Shown in pieces: positions 6,470 through 15,819 of a stretch of 16,083 nt of DNA. A program made the translations under genes and the position numbers. Position 1 is the stretch's first letter. Each line of letters begins with the position of its first letter. Source of the DNA: Thermoplasmata archaeon (GTDB lineage Archaea > Thermoplasmatota > Thermoplasmata > Lutacidiplasmatales > UBA184); assembly GCA_013044425.1 (NCBI GenBank), contig JABEUK010000016.1, positions 1 to 16,083 of the forward strand, read 5' to 3'. A model generated the notes under the pieces. The model saw only the letters and a program-made list of their open reading frames with translations, searched no databases and was not told the origin of the DNA.

Positions 6470-9030
6470 GCCGTCGACGCGGCGTCACGTGCCCCACGAC
6501 GGGCGGCCTCGAGCGCGGCTTCGAGCGGGGCACCGGGTTCGCCGACCGCGGTCGCGGCCGATCGGTTTCCCCCGCCCCTTCCCTCGAAGATCGGTAGGGC
6601 GAGGCGCAGGAGCGCGTCCGCCGCGACCATGGGATCCGAAGAGCCGACGAACAGGGTGCCTTTGTCCTCGCGCTCCGAGGCGAGGAGCGCTACGCGGCCC
6701 GGAAGCCGTGTGAGCAGTCGCGAGAGTTCCATCAGCTCGTTCCGATCGAGGTCGATCCGGGCGTGAACGATCGTTCGGCTCCCGGCGGTTTCCGAATTGC
6801 CCGGATCGGTCGAAAGCCGGTCCGCGACCGCGCGCAGGTCGTCGCCGCGCCGCCCCTTCTCGGCCCGGCGCGAGGCCTCCACCTCCGAGAGCAGCCGATC
6901 GATCCCCTCGGGGATCTTCTCGAGGGGGACGTGGAGACGGCGTGCCGCTTCGCGCAGCACCTCTTCGTGCTCGTCCCGGAGGTCGAGCGCCCGCTCGCCG
7001 CTCGCGTACGTGAGCCGAACGATCCCGTCCTGGATCCGCTCGACCCCGAGGAGCGCGACCGCACCTACCTCGCTCGTGTGGGTACAGTGGGTACCTCCAC
7101 ACGCCTCGACGTCGAAGTCGCCGATGTCCACGATCCGCAGCTCCTTGCCGGGCACGGCCCCTCCCTGGTAGAGCGTGAAGCCGAAACGCCGTTCCGCCTC
7201 GTTGCGGGACTCGAAGTAACTCTTGACGGGTCGGTCCTCGCGCACGATCTCGTTGACGCGCCGCTCGACGCGCCGGAGCTCGTCCCGGGTGAGGGGCCGG
7301 TAGTGGGTGATGTCGATCCGCGCCGCTTCGGTCCCCTTGTACGCACCCGCCTGCCAGACATGCGGTCCGAGGGTCTCTCGGAGCGCTCCGTTGAGCAGGT
7401 GCGTCGCGGTGTGATGCTGCATCAGTTGGACGCGGCGCGCCCGGTCGATCGTCCCGTGGATCCGATCCCCCACGCGGAAGGGGATGGGGGCATCGAGGCG
7501 GTGCAGGACCCAGGGTCCCTTGCGGAGAACGTCGGTGACCGCGATCTCACCGAGGTGCCCGGTGTCGTGGACCTGGCCACCCCCTGTCGGGTAGAAGTAC
7601 GTCCGATCGAGAACGACGAACGGTCCGGCCGTCCAGAGTACGTGGGCGTCGAACGAGAGGGTGTACGGATCGAGATAGTACAGCACCTCGGTCGCCGCAA
7701 TCGCTGCGGGGATCTCCGGGAGGCTCTCCGAGTGCTCCACGTAGTCGCCGGTCGGGGTCTCCTGCTCGTGCCGGCTCGCGACCTTCGAATAGAAATCGGT
7801 CGGGACCACGGGAGGGTTCGAGATCAGCGTCACCGCCACCTCGGGAGGCACGCCGAGCGAATCGTACCACTCGACCAAGTTCTCCTCCGTGATGCGTCCC
7901 CCGGACGCGACCGCCCGCTCCTCCTGGCGTCGCAGCATCGGCCGCGCGCGCTCGAGCGCCTCGCCGTACCGCTCGATCTCCGCGGTCAGCAATCGATCGC
8001 GGTCGTCTCGATGGGCGCCGACCTCGGGGTAGTCGTGCGCGACCTCCCGGGCGACGCGCTCGATCACGGAGATGAGGTCGGGCGCCTCGGGCACCCGGGC
8101 GAGCACGCGGAGCCCGCGCCGGATGAGGAGCCGCGCAAAGTATCCCTCCTTCGAATTGGAGGGAACGACCCCGTCGGTCAGCATGTAAGACAGGGTGCGG
8201 GCGTGATCGATCACGATCGCCGCCTCACGCGGAGCGAGGGTTCGCCGAAGCTCCTCGTAGGGCGCGCCGAAGACGGGCTCGTAGGCGGTCTTGGTGCCGT
8301 GGCTCATCCAGACGAACCGTTCGAGCCCGTACCCCGTATCGACGACCGTCATCGGCATCGGGCGGATCCCATTCGCATCGCGCACGTATTCCATGAAGAC
8401 GAGAGTGGCGAGCTCGAGCCCGGCGAGGCCGACGCTCAGGGACGGGCCGAGGTTGCCCCCGCCCTCCCAGGTCTCCTCCTTGTAGGTGATTGCCCGGGGG
8501 TCGGCCCCGAGCTCTCCGAGGAGGCCGTGGCAGAGCTCGACACAGCGGTCCTTGAAGTAGACCTCGTGGTCGGGGCGGTTGAAGGCGTGGTGCGCCATCA
8601 TCTCGAATTCCGTGAAGTGCCGGCCCGACACGCCGACGTCATCGATGTCGATGAATCGCAAGCACGGCTGGGAGATGGTGAGCGGGTTGGCCGGCGGCGG
8701 GATCGCCCCGCTCGTCACCCACGGTTGAAAGTCGTAGATGCTCGCCTGAGTGAAGAAAACGTCATTGCGCCAGCGCGCGACCGTAGGGTAGCGACCGATG
8801 CGGGTGTGGCCGCGGTGCTCGAAGTAGCCGAGGTACGCCTCGCGCATCTCGTGCATCGAGTACGAGCGCCGGAATCCGGGGTGGCCGATGAAGGCGTACG
8901 GCGCGCAGGGGGCTTCCTGGCATCGGGTGTGATCGCCGAGGGTCCAGAACGCCGACCCGCACTCGGTGCACGTCCGGCGCTGGAACCCCTCGCGATGGAA
9001 GAATGCCAGATCGTACTCGCTCGGGTCCAT
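6463..9030 (-). CDS. alaS: Alanyl-tRNA synthetase, archaeal type
   Basis: An 855-residue enzyme that charges tRNA-Ala. The N-terminus has the archaeal extension with a four-Cys motif (Cys21, Cys24, Cys37, Cys42), probably zinc-binding. The class II catalytic core includes FFTQASIYDFQPW, ISQPCLRF and HFTEFEMMAHHAF, and the archaeal tRNA-recognition domain lies between it and the editing domain. Editing-site residues are present: HTATH (His540, His544) and CGGTH (Cys644, His648), which remove mischarged Ser or Gly. The C-terminal domain ends with a Gly-rich GRGGGNRSAA segment. It is somewhat short for archaea (often about 900). The ATG at 9030 matches the family start (DPSEYDLAFF) and has CTTAAG 30 bases upstream; the frame runs on to 9108 but the extra 26 residues are basic and not family-like. 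Confidence 0.97.
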   Translation of the reverse strand: MDPSEYDLAFFHREGFQRRTCTECGSAFWTLGDHTRCQEAPCAPYAFIGHPGFRRSYSMHEMREAYLGYFEHRGHTRIGRYPTVARWRNDVFFTQASIYDFQPWVTSGAIPPPANPLTISQPCLRFIDIDDVGVSGRHFTEFEMMAHHAFNRPDHEVYFKDRCVELCHGLLGELGADPRAITYKEETWEGGGNLGPSLSVGLAGLELATLVFMEYVRDANGIRPMPMTVVDTGYGLERFVWMSHGTKTAYEPVFGAPYEELRRTLAPREAAIVIDHARTLSYMLTDGVVPSNSKEGYFARLLIRRGLRVLARVPEAPDLISVIERVAREVAHDYPEVGAHRDDRDRLLTAEIERYGEALERARPMLRRQEERAVASGGRITEENLVEWYDSLGVPPEVAVTLISNPPVVPTDFYSKVASRHEQETPTGDYVEHSESLPEIPAAIAATEVLYYLDPYTLSFDAHVLWTAGPFVVLDRTYFYPTGGGQVHDTGHLGEIAVTDVLRKGPWVLHRLDAPIPFRVGDRIHGTIDRARRVQLMQHHTATHLLNGALRETLGPHVWQAGAYKGTEAARIDITHYRPLTRDELRRVERRVNEIVREDRPVKSYFESRNEAERRFGFTLYQGGAVPGKELRIVDIGDFDVEACGGTHCTHTSEVGAVALLGVERIQDGIVRLTYASGERALDLRDEHEEVLREAARRLHVPLEKIPEGIDRLLSEVEASRRAEKGRRGDDLRAVADRLSTDPGNSETAGSRTIVHARIDLDRNELMELSRLLTRLPGRVALLASEREDKGTLFVGSSDPMVAADALLRLALPIFEGRGGGNRSAATAVGEPGAPLEAALEAARRGARDAASTAQ

Positions 9031-9057
9031 CGTCCCACGCTCGGACCGTTCCCGGCC

Positions 9058-9063
9058 CTTAAG
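9058..9063 (-). promoter_or_regulatory. TATA-like element CTTAAG before alaS
   Basis: CTTAAG is centred 30 bases upstream of the alaS ATG at 9030 within GC-rich DNA. This spacing is what a leaderless archaeal mRNA needs, and no Shine-Dalgarno sequence precedes the ATG. The same hexamer lies 32 bases before the folC start, which supports a promoter role. Confidence 0.5.
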
Positions 9064-9161
9064 CCGTTTGGTCGAGCGAAGGGAGGACGAGCGACGCGGG
9101 GCCCCCACCGGCGGTCCCGAGGTGCCCCAGCTTCAAGACCCTCGATGCCTCCTCCGCCCCC

Positions 9162-10430
9162 GTGTCGTCCTTCGGTACGTCCTCCCCTAGGGACGCGAAC
9201 CGTTCCACATGGATCCTGATCGCGGTCCGGGCGGGCTACGCCTACAACTGGTTCACGATCGGCCCGGCCCTGCCGGCGATCGGGGCGGCGTTCTCGGTCG
9301 GACCGGGGGAGTGGGGAATCCTGGTCGCCTCCTTCCTCGTAGGAGCGGGAGCGATGCAGGTCCCGGCGGGGCTGTGGGCCCGACGGTACGGTCCCCGCTC
9401 GGTCGGACTCTCCGGGGCAGTACTCCTCGGAGTCGGGAGCGTCCTCTGTGCGCTAGCGCCGTCCTTCCTGATCCTCTGGGCCCTACGGGTCGTGGCGGGG
9501 ATCGGAGCGGGCCTGTTCTTCTCTCCCGCGATCGGGCTTGTCTCCTCGCTCCACGCCGAAGGGCGTCGTGGTCTCGCGGTCGGGGGCTTCAGCTCGGCCT
9601 TCAGCGCCGGGGCCGCGCTGGGCCTCTTCGTCTCGGCGATCGTGGTGGCTGATATCGGCTGGCAATGGGACCTCGCGCTCGGCGGGATCGGCCTGCTCGC
9701 ACTGACGTGTATCGCGGCGTTCATCATCCCCCGGAGCGCGGGGGCCGCACCTCCTCGGACCGTTCGCATCGAACGCTCCCCTCGAGCGTTCCGGATCCCC
9801 GCGGTATGGGCCATCGGCTTCGCGTTCATCGGCCTCGAAGGCGCGGCCTTCGCGACCAGCCAGTTCGTCGTTCCCTACGGAACCCTGACCCAGGGCTGGA
9901 CCGCCGCGGCGGCCGGCGCCGTGGGAATCGCCTTCGTTCTACCGAGCGTCGTGGGGGGTCCGTACGGCGGAACGGTCGCGGAACGCCGCCCGGATCATCG
10001 GACCCAGTTCGTCCTCGCGACCGTGGCGGGAGCGGCCGTACTGTTCGTCCTCCCCTGGTTCGGCCTCGTCGGGGCCGTGATGATCGGGATCGCCTTCTCC
10101 TTCTCGTACGGGTTCATCTACGCCGTCATGTACGTGGTTCCCCAGTACATGCCGGACCTCCCCCGCGAGGAGATCCCGCTCGCGATCGGGCTGTTCAATT
10201 CGATCCAGCTCGCCGGCTCGGCGGTGATCGCGTCCGCGTTCGGGTGGGTCCTCGCGGCGACCTCGTACTCGTTCGCCTGGCCGGCGCTCGCGGTGATGAT
10301 GCTCCTCCCCCTCGCGGTGCTCCTCGCAATCCCCCCGCTCCGGCGCTCGTCGCGGAGGGGCGCGGTCTCCGCTGGGGGCGGTCCTGCGCTCGGGGCGGTG
10401 GCCGGCCCGTCGCGAGAGCGCGCCCCGTAG
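9162..10430 (+). CDS. Major facilitator superfamily transporter
   Basis: A 422-residue protein with about 12 hydrophobic helices in two six-helix halves, separated by a basic loop after ITFIIPRSAG-like sequence near residues 185-210. The loop between helices 2 and 3 reads GLWARRYGPRSVG, a version of MFS motif A (G-x3-DR-x-G-RR) with the acidic residue replaced. Substrate is not predictable from sequence; the general look is of an MFS exporter or anion/drug permease. The start is a GTG at 9162; CTTCAAG (9131-9137), about 28 bases upstream, may be its TATA element. It diverges from alaS with 131 bases between starts. The last helix ends around position 10350, and the final 27 or so residues are a Gly/Ala/Arg tail that overlaps the antisense 3' end of nth. 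Confidence 0.88.
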   Translation: MSSFGTSSPRDANRSTWILIAVRAGYAYNWFTIGPALPAIGAAFSVGPGEWGILVASFLVGAGAMQVPAGLWARRYGPRSVGLSGAVLLGVGSVLCALAPSFLILWALRVVAGIGAGLFFSPAIGLVSSLHAEGRRGLAVGGFSSAFSAGAALGLFVSAIVVADIGWQWDLALGGIGLLALTCIAAFIIPRSAGAAPPRTVRIERSPRAFRIPAVWAIGFAFIGLEGAAFATSQFVVPYGTLTQGWTAAAAGAVGIAFVLPSVVGGPYGGTVAERRPDHRTQFVLATVAGAAVLFVLPWFGLVGAVMIGIAFSFSYGFIYAVMYVVPQYMPDLPREEIPLAIGLFNSIQLAGSAVIASAFGWVLAATSYSFAWPALAVMMLLPLAVLLAIPPLRRSSRRGAVSAGGGPALGAVAGPSRERAP

Positions 10431-11064
10431 CGCAGTCGTTTCGGATCGGGCACTCCGGGCATCGCGGCGAGATCGGCCGGCAGAGGTTCTGTCCGTGTTG
10501 CACGAGGAGCGGATTGAGCGGGATCCAGTACCGGCGATCCACGACCTGCCGCAGCCTCCGCTCCGTTTCCTCGGGCGTGCGCGTTCGCACGATCCCGAGC
10601 CGGTTGGAGATCCGATGGACATGCGTGTCGACCGGGATCGCCGGGATCCCGTATCCGAACACCAGGACGCAGTTGGCCGTCTTCGGCCCGACGCCGGGCA
10701 GCGAGGTCAGCTCCTCCAGCGTCCGTGGAACCTCACCGTGGAACCGATCCAGGATCTCCTGAGCGATCTGGCGGATCGCTCGCGACTTGACCCGGTAGAA
10801 CCCCGTTCCGTGGATGAGTCGTTCCACGCGGGCCCGAGGAGCGCGGGCTAGCGAGCCGGGGTCGGGGTACCGAGCGAACAGCCGCGACGAGGCGACGTCG
10901 GTCGCCTCGTCGCGGGTCCGCTGACTGAGCACGGTTCCGATCAGGACCTGGAACGGATCTTCCGCGTGGTCCCGAAGGTACGGCACGCGCCAATCGCCGC
11001 ACCCGTAGAACGACGACAGTCGATCCATCACCCGTTCCCAGTCGATCGTGGGGGTCCGGGTCAT
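10195..11064 (-). CDS. nth: Endonuclease III (Nth), with an unusual C-terminal tail
   Basis: A 289-residue DNA glycosylase/AP lyase for oxidised pyrimidines in base-excision repair. The helix-hairpin-helix LPGVGPKTA holds catalytic Lys128, and VDTHVHR holds catalytic Asp146. The [4Fe-4S] loop CRPISPRCPECPIRNDC (Cys195, 202, 205, 211) has the classic C-x6-C-x2-C-x5-C spacing. The normal enzyme ends just after this loop; here about 78 more residues follow, rich in Arg, Pro, Ser and Gly, all antisense to the 3' end of the transporter gene. The tail has no recognisable fold and may be read-through in stop-poor GC-rich DNA. The ATG at 11064 overlaps the folC stop (ATGA), so nth is translated as the second gene of a folC-nth operon. 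Confidence 0.93.
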   Translation of the reverse strand: MTRTPTIDWERVMDRLSSFYGCGDWRVPYLRDHAEDPFQVLIGTVLSQRTRDEATDVASSRLFARYPDPGSLARAPRARVERLIHGTGFYRVKSRAIRQIAQEILDRFHGEVPRTLEELTSLPGVGPKTANCVLVFGYGIPAIPVDTHVHRISNRLGIVRTRTPEETERRLRQVVDRRYWIPLNPLLVQHGQNLCRPISPRCPECPIRNDCATGRALATGRPPPRAQDRPQRRPRPSATSAGAGGLRGAPRGGGASSPRAPARRTSTRSPRGPTRTRTRSPPSRRAGSN

Positions 11065-12476
11065 CGAGCTCGCCCCTCCGCCGGAAGATGGGAGGTCGAG
11101 TTCCCGAGGATGGGAGGCGGTCCCTGACCGGGATCGGAGAGGTCGGGCTCCTCCGATGCGCCGCCTTCGAGCGAGCGGAGGAGCTCACCCACGAGGTAAT
11201 CGCTGCCGGTGACGAGCACGAATCCGTCGCGATTGGCCGCCGCGCGAGCGAGTCGCAGGCCCTCCGGCGCGCTGGGAGCGATCACGACGATCGGAAAGCG
11301 GCCAGCGGCGGCCACCTTCAACGCGGCGGGGGGGATCCCCCGTTCGCTCGCGACGGGCACGAGCACCAGCGTGCGCGCGAGATCGGAGAGCGTGGAGAGC
11401 ATGGCGCCGGCATCTTTCCCAAGGAGGCAACCGAAGACGATCGCGTTGTCCATCGCATCCATCGCCGGATCGATCTCACCGAGGCTCTGGCCCACCGCCC
11501 GAATGCTCTCCGGGGTATGGGCCACGTCGAGGTACACGTCCGGACGGCGGGCGATCCGTTCCATCCGGCCCCTCCAGTGGATGCTGCGCAGCCCCTTGCG
11601 CACGGAGGGCCCGTCCATCCGGGTCGAACTCGACTCGAGGAACCGGGCCCCCGCGGCGATGGCGAGTGCGGCGTTGGCCGGTTGGAACCGACCGAGGAGC
11701 GGGATCCGGACGCCCTGGAGCGTCACGGCCGGGAAGTGCACATCGAAGGCCTGTCCCACGGGGCGGAGTTCACGGTTCTCCACCCGTATCTCGCGACCGA
11801 GGTGCCACAGAGGGATCGCCTTTTCAGAGGCGAAGGTCTCGATGACGACGCGGCCCTCGGCGGGGAGGTCCCCCAGTACCCCGGTCATGCCGGCGTGGAA
11901 GATCCCGGACTTCTCGCGTGCGATGGCGGCGATCGTCGGACCCAGGATCTCCGTGTGCTCCAGCTCGAGCGTCGTGATCACCCCGACGCGCGATCCGAGG
12001 ACGTTCGTCGCGTCCCATCGACCCCCGATGCCCACCTCGATCACGGCGGCGTCCACGTGCGCGCGCGCGAAGTGGTCGAGCGCGAGGGCCGTCGTGCACT
12101 CGAAGAAGGTCGCGTCCCGCTCGATGCGGCGCTCCCGGTGGAGCGTCCGCTCGGCCTCGAGGACCCGGTCGAGACCTTGGACCACCTCCGTGGGTGAGAT
12201 CGGCGTCCCGTCGATCTGGATCCGCTCTCGATAGCTCGCGAGGTGTGGGGAGATGAACAGTCCCGTGCGCAGTCCGTGGGCGGATAGGATGGCCTGGGTC
12301 ATCGCGGAGACCGATCCCTTGCCCTTGCTCCCGGTCACGTGGACCGCGGGGAACGAACGCTGGGGAGCCCCGAGGATCTCCAAGAGCGCGGAGATCACCT
12401 CGAGCCCGGGGCGTATCCCGAAGCGGCGGCGACGGAACAGCTCCCCGAGCGCAGCCCGATAGGCATCCGTGCTCAC
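11061..12476 (-). CDS. folC: Folylpolyglutamate synthase/dihydrofolate synthase family ligase (FolC)
   Basis: A 471-residue Mur-ligase-family ATP-dependent amide ligase that adds glutamate to a dihydropteroate or folate-type cofactor. The P-loop TGSKGKGS is at residues 48-55, followed by LFISPHLASYRERI, the Mur-type GIGGRWDATN, LEHTEILG and REKSGIF segments. WRGRMERI and DVAHTPES mark the start of the C-terminal domain; most FolC proteins have DGAHNP there, so the Asn is Thr. The end reads GSDYLVGELL, as in FolC, followed by about 35 non-conserved residues. In an archaeon the true substrate could be folate, methanopterin-like or another pterin. The ATG at 12476 has CTTAAG 32 bases upstream and fits a leaderless start. 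The stop overlaps the nth ATG. Confidence 0.9.
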   Translation of the reverse strand: MSTDAYRAALGELFRRRRFGIRPGLEVISALLEILGAPQRSFPAVHVTGSKGKGSVSAMTQAILSAHGLRTGLFISPHLASYRERIQIDGTPISPTEVVQGLDRVLEAERTLHRERRIERDATFFECTTALALDHFARAHVDAAVIEVGIGGRWDATNVLGSRVGVITTLELEHTEILGPTIAAIAREKSGIFHAGMTGVLGDLPAEGRVVIETFASEKAIPLWHLGREIRVENRELRPVGQAFDVHFPAVTLQGVRIPLLGRFQPANAALAIAAGARFLESSSTRMDGPSVRKGLRSIHWRGRMERIARRPDVYLDVAHTPESIRAVGQSLGEIDPAMDAMDNAIVFGCLLGKDAGAMLSTLSDLARTLVLVPVASERGIPPAALKVAAAGRFPIVVIAPSAPEGLRLARAAANRDGFVLVTGSDYLVGELLRSLEGGASEEPDLSDPGQGPPPILGNSTSHLPAEGRAR

Positions 12477-12505
12477 GGGAATCGGTGGGGAAAGGTGCGG
12501 GTCCG

Positions 12506-12511
12506 CTTAAG
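12506..12511 (-). promoter_or_regulatory. TATA-like element CTTAAG before folC
   Basis: CTTAAG is centred 32 bases upstream of the folC ATG at 12476, the same hexamer and nearly the same spacing as before alaS. It lies between the mutase stop and folC, so folC-nth probably has its own promoter rather than depending on read-through from the mutase operon. Confidence 0.5.
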
Positions 12512-12513
12512 GG

Positions 12514-12528
12514 GCACCGCCCCGGTGC
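12514..12528 (-). terminator. Perfect hairpin between the mutase gene and folC
   Basis: GCACCG and CGGTGC form a perfect 6-bp stem with a 3-base loop, 11 bases past the mutase stop and immediately upstream of the folC CTTAAG element. It could help end the mutase transcript or serve as an operator at the folC promoter (the BRE position). No strong T-run follows on the minus strand, so factor-independent termination is not clear. In such GC-rich DNA a chance 6-bp stem is possible. Confidence 0.3.
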
Positions 12529-12538
12529 GAGCGCGCGC

Positions 12539-14284
<1,746 letters not shown>

Positions 14285-14312
14285 AACCTCGCCGCCGCGT
14301 GGCCGGCTCGGG

Positions 14313-15092
14313 TTAGGGAGACGACGGTGCGAGCGCACGTCCCGGGTCGAATCGAAGGCCGACGAGGTCGCCGCTCCCTCGCCGATACATGCGCGATCCG
14401 ACCCGTCGCGCGAATCGAGGGAATGCGCGCCCCGTCCAGTCCGTGTTGTCGGCGAGCACCACCGCATCCGAGGCCAGTTTCGGACGCACCGTCTCGAGCT
14501 CGAAGGTGAGGTGCGCACTGGTATGCAGGCTGTCATGCAGGAACAACCCGATCGAGGGGAGTTCCTCCACGAGCTCCGGGAGGAGGCGCTGGCTGGGGCC
14601 GATCCGGAGGTCCCAGCCGCGTCGAAGAGGCGGCGGGACCGCCCAGCCGGTCGAGCGGCCCGGTGGTAGAGAAACCGGAGATTCGCTCGTACCGAGCCGG
14701 GTCCCTCGTTGATGTAGCGGAGCGTCGATCGAGTGCAGCGTCCCGCATCGGTTCCTGCGCAACGCGAGGAGGATATGCGCCGAGGAGACGCCGCTACTGA
14801 CCCCGGTCTCGATCACCTGTTCGGGGCGAAGCGTCCGCACGATCGCGTAGAGCTCGAGCGGGGCACGGAACTGGGCGTAGTTGCTCCGGCCACCGGACCG
14901 AAGCCGGTCGTGGATCTCCCGATCGACGTTCACAAAAGCGCGGGCCTCCTTCAGGGTCCGTTGCACCGCTCGCGGCGGGAGAGCGAGCAGCGCGGAGAGC
15001 CACCGCACGTTCGCACGCGCCCGTGGGTCGCCGAGCCGTCGACGCGCGGCTTCGGCCTCCGGAGGAGGCAAGAAGGCTCGGGGGAAGGTCAC
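14313..15092 (-). CDS. Class I SAM-dependent methyltransferase of unknown substrate
   Basis: A 259-residue protein with a Rossmann-type methyltransferase core. A helical N-terminal region of about 85 residues leads to motif [17 protein letters not shown] (residues 93-108), the acidic end of strand two in SIDAP (Asp123), a [16 protein letters not shown] segment and [11 protein letters not shown] (184-194), then VVLADNT. The motif set resembles the CmcI/Methyltransf_24 type that often acts on small molecules or sugars; no substrate can be named. The ATG at 15092 overlaps the dph6 stop (ATGA), so the two genes are translationally coupled. The stop is TAA at 14313-14315, and the bases CCTAACC around it lie 30 bases before the mutase ATG and might be a weak promoter for it. 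Confidence 0.8.
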   Translation of the reverse strand: MTFPRAFLPPPEAEAARRRLGDPRARANVRWLSALLALPPRAVQRTLKEARAFVNVDREIHDRLRSGGRSNYAQFRAPLELYAIVRTLRPEQVIETGVSSGVSSAHILLALRRNRCGTLHSIDAPLHQRGTRLGTSESPVSLPPGRSTGWAVPPPLRRGWDLRIGPSQRLLPELVEELPSIGLFLHDSLHTSAHLTFELETVRPKLASDAVVLADNTDWTGRAFPRFARRVGSRMYRRGSGDLVGLRFDPGRALAPSSP

Positions 15093-15802
15093 GCGGTTCT
15101 ACCTCCCGTCCTCGGCCGGCCCGGTGGCAGCTTGGGCTCTAGGTGCGCGCGGTCGACGGTGAGTCGCCGGGCGCTGCCGCGTCCTTCGACATGCGTTTCG
15201 TCCAGCGCGATCCGCCGGTCGAAGAAGGGAGCATCCACGACGAGGGTCTCGAACTCTCCCCCCTCGCCGGCCGAGTGGAAGCGCCGCTGCTCACGGCTCC
15301 GCCGCTCGAGCTCGGTCAACAGAGCGAGATCGAGCCGTAGACCCAGGAGTTCCTCGGTCAAGGGCTCGGCCGAGAGGTGGATCATCCGGATGTCGAGTCC
15401 CGCGTCGATCTCGGCGCGGACCACGATCGATCCTTCCTTTCCCCACAGCGGTGTGTACACCTGCCGATCGATCTCGTCGGCGATGCGCGAGAGGCGCGAC
15501 CATTGGTAGGAAGAGGCGATCGCTCCGGCGATCACAGGTCCGTGCGCGTTGGAGAGGGCCGAACGAAGAGCATGGTCTTCATCCGCCTCGCTGCGACCGA
15601 CGACCGGCTCGGAGCGGCATCGCTTTCCCCACGCTTCCGCCTGGAGCGTCACCAGCGCGAGATTCGGCGTGTGGAACATCCAAGAATCTGGGTCTTCCGG
15701 ACGAAGGACAAGAAGCTCGTCTACCGTCCATCCCTGGGTGTCGGCGAGATACGCCGAGAAGATCGAGTCCTTGCCGCCCGAGACGAGCGCAGTGACGGTC
15801 AT
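15089..15802 (-). CDS. dph6: Diphthine-ammonia ligase (Dph6)
   Basis: A 237-residue PP-loop ATP pyrophosphatase of the Dph6/MJ0570 family, which amidates diphthine on elongation factor 2 in the last step of diphthamide synthesis. The PP-loop SGGKDS is at residues 8-13, the middle has GAIASSYQWSRLSRIADE and YTPLWGKE, and the signature GEGGEFETLVVDAPFF (179-194) is near the end. These three blocks match archaeal members closely. The ATG at 15802 places the PP-loop at the expected distance from the N-terminus; a longer frame to 15898 would add 32 residues overlapping purL and is rejected. It follows the purL stop by 17 bases and overlaps the methyltransferase start, so it is probably cotranscribed with both. 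No dph2 or dph5 lies in the window. Confidence 0.92.
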   Translation of the reverse strand: MTVTALVSGGKDSIFSAYLADTQGWTVDELLVLRPEDPDSWMFHTPNLALVTLQAEAWGKRCRSEPVVGRSEADEDHALRSALSNAHGPVIAGAIASSYQWSRLSRIADEIDRQVYTPLWGKEGSIVVRAEIDAGLDIRMIHLSAEPLTEELLGLRLDLALLTELERRSREQRRFHSAGEGGEFETLVVDAPFFDRRIALDETHVEGRGSARRLTVDRAHLEPKLPPGRPRTGGRTA

Positions 15803-15819
15803 GCTTCGCCGGTCTCCCT

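Noticed and set aside
9031..9108. 26-residue N-terminal extension of alaS
   Set aside because: The extension is basic and non-conserved, overlaps the CTTAAG element, and the family N-terminus begins exactly at ATG 9030.
6763..9219. Very long open frame (818 codons) on the plus strand opposite alaS
   Set aside because: It is the antisense of an unmistakable alanyl-tRNA synthetase. Its product is rich in Arg, Asp, Gly and Pro with no recognisable motif, as expected from a stop-poor GC-rich complement.
14285..14536. 84-residue N-terminal extension of the mutase
   Set aside because: It lies inside the methyltransferase gene in another frame and has no similarity to mutase N-termini; starts at 14284 or 14257 fit better.
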